This document shows positions 38,617-49,313 of a DNA stretch of 64,000 nucleotides, piece by piece. The DNA lies in assembly GCA_031216445.1 (NCBI GenBank), contig CM062207.1:3166501-3230500 (forward strand), written 5' to 3'. Numbering within the stretch: the stretch's first letter is position 1; every line of letters starts with the position of its first letter. The notes under the pieces are model-generated. The model was given only the letters and a program-made list of their open reading frames with translations, searched no databases and was not told where the DNA came from. Position numbers and translations under genes: made by a program. This stretch comes from Lateolabrax maculatus. Its lineage: Eukaryota; Chordata; Actinopteri; Acropomatiformes; Lateolabracidae.

Positions 38617-41600
38617 ATGTGCGTACAGGAGGCCTCTTTCAGACCCCTAGCGGGGGGAGTGTTGACTTATTTTTGGCCCTGGACTTAACCCAGAAACCAC
38701 AGAGAGCGAGAGAGAGGCAGAGAGAGTTGAGTTTCCACAGAATTCCTCAGAATTACTTTAATAGGTAAATAGAGGGTGTGCCTGTTCATAAGTGTGTGTG
38801 TGTGTGTGTCTTATACTGTCTACCTATGGGTATCAGCTTAGAATCCCTGCAGACATATTTTACATAAAGATGTGTATCATAAGTCACTTTAATTGCTTAT
38901 GATCCCGGTATGATTTGTTGGACAAATTATGATAATTGTTGATGTGTAAGTGTGTGTGTGTTCAGCCAGCCAAGACAGGTTCCCTTTGGCAGCACTTTAC
39001 TAGGTAAACAGTGAGTGTGTTCTTCATGTGTGACTGTGTGTATGTTTGAACACATACGCATCAGAGTTGGTGTGTATCTGTGCTGCATGTGTTAACGCTT
39101 CCATGTGTGATTGAGTGGCTTCTTGTGCGTCTGGCTTCTCTCCAGCGTATGTTTGCACATCTTTTCCTCCCGCTCAGGTGATTTTTGCGCGTAGGTGTGT
39201 CAGGCTACCTTCAGCTCCTGCATGGTGAGCTCGGTGCCGTTCTCTTTGGCGCTCTCCATCAGGACGTCCAGCGCGTCGCTGTAATCCTTCCCCTGGGAAC
39301 ACAGCGGCTTCTCCCTGATGGCCTTCTCTATGCTTTTCTGCAGGGTGTCTCGTGCACGGATACCCTGCAAACACAAACACAAAGGAAAGTTAACACTAGC
39401 CTGCAACAAGCTTATTGCTTTTTACTTACTTGCTTTTGGGACACAAAAGTGCCACGTTAAGTGACGAAACATAAACCAAACAGATTACTTTTTTGTTATA
39501 AGAAAATTTGCAGCTAAAAAGGAGTAGAGGATGTCCACACATACCTTCCTGTAGCCGCTGAACGGCAGGTCTATGGGCAGGCTGAACAGGTTGTCAACAA
39601 AGTCCTGGAAGGTTGAGAACAGATGCCTCATCTCCTCCTCTGACACCCTGAATCCCAGCAGCACCCGCACAGCCATGGTGAACGACAACCTCTGGCTCTC
39701 CCTGTGGCAAGACAACCAATCAGGACCTCAGTTACATCCAGTATTAAGATCCACTGTGCACCTAAATGCGATAACTGACCAAATCCTCGCTTGCATTTAC
39801 AGGCCTTCTTCTTAATTGCTCTTGCACCACAATTCTATACACTGCAGGAACATTATAATATTGCGACCCACTGTGATGACATTTCAATCTATAGTCAAGA
39901 TGACCCCCTTTGTGCCAAATAACAATGATAATTTCTACTTTTTGTGAATGCATTTCTACACCAGGACCCCCACTGTACCTGTAGACGTTGATGGGCTCGG
40001 GGTTGGAGCTCCATACTCGGAGGCTCTCCTGGATGACCTGCTGGATCTTCGGGAGGTAGGACTCCAAGGCCTCATGGCTGAACACTTTGGCAAACACCTG
40101 GGGAGACGGAGTAAGACGCATATAGTGTCATTCAAAATGCAAAATGTGACTGCACCTGTCTGTTCATGACACAGATAAAGATCAACCAGGATTTTCATAA
40201 AAGGCTCATAAATCGTATGACTTGGCACACGGACAGAAAGCACAGAGACATTTGTTTGAACCAGTGCAAGTCTAAGCAGAGGACAAAGCACTGATTAGGC
40301 AAAAAGACAGAATACCATAGTACCCTTCCCTCTTACAGTAAGTACAAACACGCACACAAGCAGGTTGGTAGGTGTCTGTCAGTCCAGACTGAAATATCTC
40401 AATAACTATTGGATGGATTGCCATGATATTTGGTTCAGATATCACTGCTGCCTGGAGGATTAAGCCTACTTTTATCTAATGCCACCATGAGGTTCACATT
40501 TGTGATTTTTAGTGACATGTCTCGACAGTTATTGGATGGATTGCCATTAAATTTGGTACAGACATTCATTCCTCCCTCAGGATGAATTGCAATAATGTTG
40601 GTGATCCTCTGACTTTTCATGTCGCACCCATCATCAGGTCAGAAAACTTACAATGACAAACAGACCTCCAATATTTGATAGTAATCCACCTTTAAATGGC
40701 GCTGCAGCCATATAAAAAACTCAATGATCGCGAGTCTGACTCACTTGAAATTTTGCACAGTTCATCCTTGTACAGAATTCCTTCTTTGTCTCTCCTGTCA
40801 TATCTCTAGAACATGATCTATCCCTTTATCCCCTTTTTCTCTCTTTTGAATTATACATAGACAAGACTTTCCATCGTGTGTTCATTCTTATTCATTTTCT
40901 GTGATGCCCAATCCTTATTCATCCCCCAGTTCTCTCTCTTCCCCCCTCCCCCTTTACAGAGACTTATACATTGTGGAGGTTTTCCCCTGTAGTCAGCAAA
41001 ACCAGAATGACAGGCAGAAAAGAGCAAGAGAGAGAGGAGGGGGGAGAGTTAAGTCTTTCCTGGCTGCTCGTAGTATTTCTTAGTATGAATCAGTCACCAG
41101 TCGTCAGTGTTATTTGGACAAATAACATTCCATCTGATTTAACCTCCAAAACTGCCCTTAAAACAGTTTTGGAAATTATTTAGAAGTGGAGAACATTGGA
41201 GAGGAGAGGAGAAAAGTGAGCAGGTTGGACTAGAATAGGGCTTTTATATCAATATGAATCAGTCACTTACACTTAGCTTTATTTAGATAAATAACACTCT
41301 TGTGCACTTAACCTTTCGAGCTCTCCGCAAAACAGTCACAGTTTGGTCTAAATGTATAGGAGAGCAGGAGGAATGATTAATAATCACTGCTGGCTGGGCG
41401 AAAAACTCACCGAAATGTCAACTTTTCAGTGATGATCACGAACAGCTGAGCTTTTTAGCATTGAGTTTCTAAAGAGTACAGTGTTCAAACCCGAGAGGAC
41501 TGTGTAAGTCTTCAAATGAAGTTTCACAGAAGTAACAATACTAGGTTTTACTTGATCAGGAATCGCAAGAAGGCAATGCAGCACATTGTCGAGCAAGTTG

Positions 41601-43552
41601 AGCGACTGGTACACATGGTTTGCATTTTCTGCCCAATGAAATGAGAGTGGAACATTTGAACAAGCAGAATTTTATATTAGACATGACTACTTCTGTCTAA
41701 TGATCAGTGGTTGGTCAATCAGCCCCTCAAATCACTTTAAGAGTCTTACAAACGTTTCGGAAATGCTAGTTAAGATGTGGGTTGAACTTCGGCATGTAGA
41801 TTTGTTTCACCATGTTAGTTTCTTTCCTTTTTTGTTTGCTTTGAAGTTTGCTTTGAGCTCCTTCTTTATTTTTAATCTGCGCGAATTCATAGTTCCATCT
41901 TTTCTGTTGTTTTTCAGTTTAAGTTGTCGCTGTGGCTTCTTTTTATGACTTTTCCTTCTACTTTTTGTGAGCATGCAGATAAACAAAACTACAGATAGCC
42001 AACCCGACGTCACGCCAACTTGACCGAGGAATGAGAACGTGTCTGCTTCACGCCTGGGCGAGGCAAAACGTGACACTGGCGTTTTCAAGCACATCATGCA
42101 CGTAGACAATGACTTTGTTGTGTATGTGGAATATATTTTCCATATGTTAATACACTGAAGTATCATGGTTGTAAAGACAGAGTGTTCCTGCTTCTTTTCA
42201 TTGAGACATAATGGAAGCTGAGAGGGAAGAAAGGAGCTTCTAGTGGGATTTGAGCCCAGGCCAGTGAGGGTACATGTGGTTCCTGAGGTCGATGTTTCAG
42301 CCACCAAACCATCAGTTGGGCACTCGTACTCTTATTTTGTCCTCTACCTCATTTTCCTCTCATTTCTTTCTCCTTCATTGCCCTCTTCCCTCCTTCTCAT
42401 CATTCCTCCAAACCCCTGCTTCCCTCCCTCCGTCGCCCTCAGAATGAATGAACAATAGTCTACTGAGCCGGTGCTGTGCGCCTGAAAGTGTGCATGTGTG
42501 AATTACATGTATGCACTGTGTGGGTGTACACTTTATATGCCGTGTGTGTTAGGGAGTGGCTGGTGCAGATCACAGAGCGCTCCGAGACGTAAGCAGCGCT
42601 ACATTTCCTCTGCTGCCGCACCCTGGGGCCGCCGGTCACAGATCAGCTTACATGACCCGCTCTCCAACCCTGACCACAAGGGAATTACATACACTATCTG
42701 ACCTCAAAACAGTCTAAGAAGAAACACGAGGCTGTCATGGCCGTTCTTTTGTTTGTTAGACAGTTGCTTTAGTTAGTTTGGAGATAAGTTGATGTGATTG
42801 GATGATGATTGGATGTTGGTTGCTGTTTGTTCACCCATTGTACAGGGTTAGGTGTATGAGGATGCGGGTTACGAATAAATGGATTTGGGTAAAACTTGGG
42901 AGGAATGATGAATCTCTAAATTGTCTTCCAGCTGTGGTTACATGTTAATACAAGGTTGCATATTTGGCCCAGAATTGGCTCAAGACTCCTCTCCTTTTTG
43001 TTGTTTACGTCAAGTATTACATCAAGGATTACTTAGTCCATCAGTCATTTATTTAGTTATTTAGTCGATTTTCTTGTGCGTTTATGCAGTCAGTTCTTCA
43101 TTTGTTTGTTTGGTAAGCTGTTGGAGATTTACAGTAGTTGGTTACTTCATTATTCATTCATTTTTACGGGTTTATTCATCAGTACATTGGATGGTAACTG
43201 GTTGGTTAATCAGTCATTTGATGATTCAGCTAGTTTGCAGTCAATCAACCGTTCACTTCCATGGTTTATACGTCTTTGATTCCATGACTCAACTGTGTAT
43301 CTATAACCGAGCCAGATGTTTGCTCGCTCGATCACTCGCCAGAGGACTAACCAACTAGACGAACGAACATGTTTCAGAATCATCAGATAAATATTCTGCA
43401 AGATCTAATAAGAAAAAAAAACTCTGAAAGGTGATTGGGCAAAATATTCTGTAAGCCAAAGGAGGTTGTGTAACATTGTGAATTTAGCTATTTAACCCGT
43501 CTGCGCTGGATTATGCATAATTGGTCAATTTGGGTGAGTACTTTGCCTCTTC

Positions 43553-43589
<37 letters not shown>

Positions 43590-46413
43590 TAAATAGAGTT
43601 GGAGCAGCAGCAGGGTTGAGCTACTGTAGGACCAGTGAGTCAGTGTGTGTGTGTGTGTGTGTGTGCAGACGCCAAGACTCTGAAAGGTAACTACAGGTCA
43701 TACAAACATACACTCAGACACCCATGTGCATGGTATCTCCCTGCACGGCCTGGCTGCCAATCAAACACAGTTTTTCTTTTAATGCAGTGTCACTCTGGGA
43801 CGTTCCAAGTTCCACGCAGGACGGGGGTGTGGTGGTGGTGGTGGTGGTGGTGGGTGGGGGGGATTGTTCAGTATAACAGTCATTTTGCTGCACCACAAAA
43901 ACGTGACTGTCTTCTGTAGCCTGCAGCGCAAAGACACAGGCTTAAAGACACACACACACACTCACGCTGTCGCACACACACACAGAGACACGGCCGTCCT
44001 AATAACGTCCATATGTCTTAAATTATGTGAAAGTGCTGCGAGCTGCTGGTTCCACAGACATGTAAAGACTCCTTTATTCTTCTCTCTGCCCTCCTTCGCT
44101 CTCTCTCCCTCTCTCTGCTCCCACCTCTTCCCGTCTCTCCCTGCCCCGTCATCCATCCTTTTTTTTTTTTTTTTAAAATGCTTTTTATTCCTTTCTCTCT
44201 TTTCTCTTAGTCAAACAAGCAGCCCGGACGTCTTCCCCTGCCTCTATCATCACTGCGAATCAGAATAGGATTGCTTTGTTGGCGAGCTTTAAGCGATTTA
44301 GATGTGAAGGTGAGAGCAGCCGGGTGAAGTTAATGTTACAGAAAGTGTCACATGGGAGGCTAGATCACATTATTTCAGCTTGGAATTTATCGTAAACCAT
44401 GTTAACAGAATCACACCAGCAATATAAAAAAAACATTAACTCAATTAACATTTGAACTCGAGGAACATGTATTTTTTTGAGTTTACTTAAAAATAATAGA
44501 AAAGTACTTAAAATGCTGCATTAAAGTATAATTTTGCAGCATTGAACTCAGTATTTCCACTTATGAGATTTAAGCTTTTGCGCGAAAACATGTTTTCAAG
44601 GGAGATATTGAACCTTTTTAAATATCCATGCAGTTACTACTTACTCTGCAGAATGGGGATTTAAGTGCAAAACATGAGAAGAGCTCTTAAAATACTTATT
44701 TTTGCAGTATGTCAGTGTTTGGAAAGTAACTAATTACATTTACCTTTTTACCATTTTGTGCTACTTTGTATTTCAACTCCACTACATTTCAGAGAGAAGT
44801 ATTGGACTTTTTTACTCCACTATGTTTATTTGACGCATTAAGTTACTGGTTACATTGCAGGTCTAGATTTTAGACACAAAACACATAATCAACACATAAA
44901 ATATAATGCATTTTTATTGACTAAATCCCCCAGCAGCATTTAAATTAGTTATAATTTGCCCCGCCTCAACTAACTACCTACAACAGTTAAGAATCTGAGT
45001 TTTTCTTGTAATATCTCTTCTATAGCTTTTCTTTAAATTTGACCTCAGAGACTGGTAGAACTGAGTAAAGCAAAGAGGGGATGGACAGGATGGGCTTCAG
45101 CTCAGTTAGAATTGGCAGTGCCCTCTACTGGTGATGAGCAGAAGCACAGGAAGCAGACTCACCATCACACACACAGAGCTGCATGCTGGTTTCACCTCAC
45201 TGGTTTCACCACATCGCTCCCTCAAAGCAGCTTTAACGCGTTCTCCTACACTGATTTCACTTTTGTTTTCCCCTTATTACATGTAAGAAAGAAAACAGGT
45301 TGAATATGTCAGGTTGAAAGTGACACTTAAATTGAGGAAGAAGTCAGTTTGAATCCCTCCACGTGTCTCTTTTATTCCCGTCCAATCTCTCTCTCTGTCT
45401 CACCCTCTGTTTCCCCTGCCTGTGTTTCTCCTTTTTCCTAAATTTAGGGATGGAGGGATGGTTCCAAAAAAAAAGGAAAAACAAGGGGGAAGGAAAATGT
45501 GGAGAGAGAGAGAGAAAGAAGGGGTGGAATGAGGGAATTTAAGCAGTGGAGGGACAGAAAAGACAGAGAGAGGTATGTCAGAAGGGTGAAAATAAAGAAC
45601 TGGCTGCCACTGTCAACATAGTGTGTATTTGCATGTGTGTGTGTGCCTTAAATAACCTAACTTGGATTCACCCAGTGTTATTTCAGTGCAGAGGGACATT
45701 TTTTCCACTGCAGGTCAGGTAGGGCTCACTGAAGCCATCTCTGCACGTTTACTACAGCACTTACTGTGTATTTAGTCTGTTTATATCGTAGGGAAAGGTA
45801 AAGAAAAGTCATATTTTTATTTATTTTAGGTTTTGTACCATTTGCATGCTGACTAAACTAAAGAACTGAACTAAAATTAACTAGAATGAGTGTCTTAAAG
45901 ATGAAAAACGTGATTTTAGTTGACCAAATAAAAAAATGGAACCAGCGATGTGGTTGTTTGGTCTCCTGCCTCTAAGGCTAATGTCGTTTCCGTGATACAA
46001 GTGAAGAAATCTGTCTTTAGAAATAAAAACCCATGGAAGATTTGTTATTACTGACTTCTGTCGCAACATTTCCTTTCAAAATTTAGGCAAAGTGCAAAAG
46101 CAGCAACACCGACTAAAGCCTTGATATGGTAACAAAAGTGATAATCTCTGACTGTCCGCAGCAGAAATATGTATTTTTGATGTTGTTTTCAGACAAGGAT
46201 GATGTGTAAGCCTTGGCTGGCCTTGGCCGGCCCTGGCTGGCCCTGTTTGGCCCTGATTGGCCTGTAGTGGAAAACCAGGCCGCTGTGGCTCTTTTGAGGG
46301 AGTTAGTTTCCTAGCTTAACACGGGGTTATATGGAAACTGGCTGGCTCTGTTGATCCACCAAAGCCTAATGTGCTGTGTGAAGATTGTTTTTCCGTACGA
46401 AAACCACAAGGAC

Positions 46414-46468
<55 letters not shown>

Positions 46469-46612
46469 GAGCAGTTCTGGTCCAGTGGGTCAGACAGTAA
46501 GCCAGTCGCTCATTCTTTCTCTCAGTTGATGTTGTTTCGCTTCTGTCTGTTGACTTAGTTTTATTACCCAGAAAACAAGAGGGAGCTTCGCCAACCCACA
46601 CACATACACACC

Positions 46613-46653
<41 letters not shown>

Positions 46654-47846
46654 CTTGAAAACTGCCCAGCTGACCTCTCTGCCCTCCTCGCCATTCTCTC
46701 TCACTTTCGTTCTCTCTGTCTGTCTCTGTCTGTTGACCGTCCTGTAATCAACAATGACTTGATTCTCACAGCAGTAAGAATATCAATCAGCCGCAGTCTG
46801 TTGATGTGCCACTGAGCTGTAAGCCTCATTTATAGAGATGTATACATACACATATAGAGTAAATACATCACTTTAAGCGGTAATCGTCAGGTTACTCTTT
46901 TTCTGTTTTTTTTTGCACCTGTAGATCAATCAGTGTCGACGGGATCATACTTCCTTTTTCTGAGGTTTTCTGTTGCCGTTTCTTTGACAAACTCAAGACA
47001 TTATTTCCGGTACGCCAGCTAACTGAGGGTTTTGTAACAGGAAATGGAAACGCCTACATTGTAACTGCATAGAGGTTGAAACACGTTGATGCTAAATCAT
47101 TTTTAGGATATTTATTTATATGAAACCTTGAACTATTGACTTTAGTCTAACACAAAAAAAAAATATTCTGGATTGTGAATCATCTTTCAAGAAATTATTA
47201 GAGTCAATACATCACTTTAAAATCTAGTCAAACTGTAATATGACGCTTCATCACTTGATCTCTGTAGGGGAAACCTCTTCAGGAAGGTCAGAGGTCACGG
47301 GCAGGTACGGCTCCTCTTGCTCAAAGGCACTTCAGCAACGTGGTTGCTTAGCAACACAGGGCTTAAACCTACGACTACAAGCAACGTCTGTGTGTCTGGC
47401 TGTTTGGGTTGAGAGCAGGGGAACGTTCAGGTGTGTGTGCACATATGCTTTCATGTACTGTGATATATATGTGTGTGTGTGTGTCTGTGTGTGTGTGTGT
47501 GAGTGTGAGTTTGTGTGTGTGTGTCGGGCCCCCACAGAAAGCCCCTCTTTGTGCTGCGTTGGAGGCTGCCTTCCTAATCAGGGGTCATTACATGAGGTTA
47601 GTGCGGGGGTCTCCAGGGAGAGGAGAGGGGATCAGAGCCCAGATTAGACCCAGCCGACCTCTCACTGTCCCCGGGCACCGCGGTAACGAAACCTGACCCC
47701 CGCCTCCAAACCCCTCCACGGCGGATCCAGAGAGAGAAAACTAGACACTGATTTCCAAGAAAACACACCAGACTCTGCTTCTTGTTCTTCTCGTTCTGGT
47801 CCTTTGTGTGTGTTTATCTGTGGCGTTGTGTGTAGGTGCATCAAAT

Positions 47847-47888
<42 letters not shown>

Positions 47889-48251
47889 AGGTATGTGCCC
47901 CGGGGATAACTGGATAATAGGAGGGAGAGGTAAGTGGCTGATTACCTGAAATGGTCCTGGCACAGAAGAGAGAGAAAGAGAGGAAGTAAAGAGAGACAGA
48001 AGGTGAAAAAAGACAGACTGGGAAATAGAGAAAGAGAGGTATAATAGTCAGAATCAGGGAGAAATTAAGCAGAGAAGATGAGAAAAGGAAAACAGGTAAT
48101 CAGGGGCGGGCGGGTATTGACCCTCTCTCTCCATGCAGATGAGTGGAGGAGAGGAGGGAGTGATGGAGGGGTCGTTCTCACGCTTCAGTAGCCAGAACGC
48201 TGCTGATAAGACCGAGAGGACGGGATAGCTTTACACTGATACTCCCTCTTT

Positions 48252-48293
<42 letters not shown>

Positions 48294-49265
48294 CAGAGTG
48301 TGTCCTACCTTCCTCATTGTGCAGCAGATGACTCCAGTGCTTTTGACAAATGTGTGTGTGTGTGTGTGTGTTGTCCCTGCTACCTATTCCAGTATGAGCT
48401 CTCCTGTGTTCTCTCGCAGTGGATGTCATTTTCTTTCAAGTGCATTTTATACCCGTCTCAACATTATACAGCCTCATTAAATCAGTTTAAATATCTGTTA
48501 GTGAAATGTTCCACAACGACAAACGTGGCAGAGCTGCAATATTTAGTATCTGGTACGCGATAAAGACGCTTTTTGTTCTGACTGCAGTGTGTTGGGATAA
48601 AAAAGAAGAGCGTTCTTAGTTGTCTCTCAGGCTGCATCAGTCATGAATTTTAAAACCTATTTTGCAGATGAATGTTTATTTCAGCACTGCAGGGAGGCCT
48701 AAACCTGTAAATCCTCTGGTAAATTTTCTTAGCAGTTCCACCATTTCTTAGATATTAACTATATAAATCTGCTGTGTATTGTATGAAATTTGGTTTAAAA
48801 AAAGACAAGATGTTAGGTTGAGGCTCTCACTGAATTGCTGTTTATGCTCACATGCTGCAAGTACAGTATAAATAATTCTGCTAGATTTTATCCCAGACTG
48901 AAAGTTGAAAATGTAAAGTTTCTTCATGCCTCCGCCCATGCCTCTGAGAATTGTATTACATGGTTTAAAAGACAGAACAAGATGGGTATTTGATGCACAT
49001 ATTCCTCCCTGTGCGTGCTTTAACCTTTACGTTAATGAGACATTTCATTCTGACTTCAGCCGAATAGAAAGGGTCACGGAAGTCTTTCTTTGTGCAATAA
49101 CCAGCACGACTTTTGCAGAAACGAAAGACAGAGTTAACGTCGACATAATGCGAAAGTGTCTTGCTCATCAAAGAAGAGGCTTGTGCGTCCTTTCGTCCAA
49201 CTCTTTATACTCATATGACACCCAACCTCCAACACGTGCAGTGTGTGTGTTTCAGTGTGTGTGTC

Positions 49266-49313
<48 letters not shown>

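Larger units (their letters stand above)
37488..39208 (-). other. cyp26b1 intron 5 (1721 bp)
   Basis: It is bounded by GTAGCC and CCCGCAG. At about 37517-37620 it holds a decayed teleost interspersed repeat (GGTTCCCAAACCTTTTGACT type). At 38560-38621 it has a compound (TA)n(TG)n microsatellite, and at 38960-39120 loose TG-rich sequence. No coding exon is seen in it. Confidence 0.85.
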
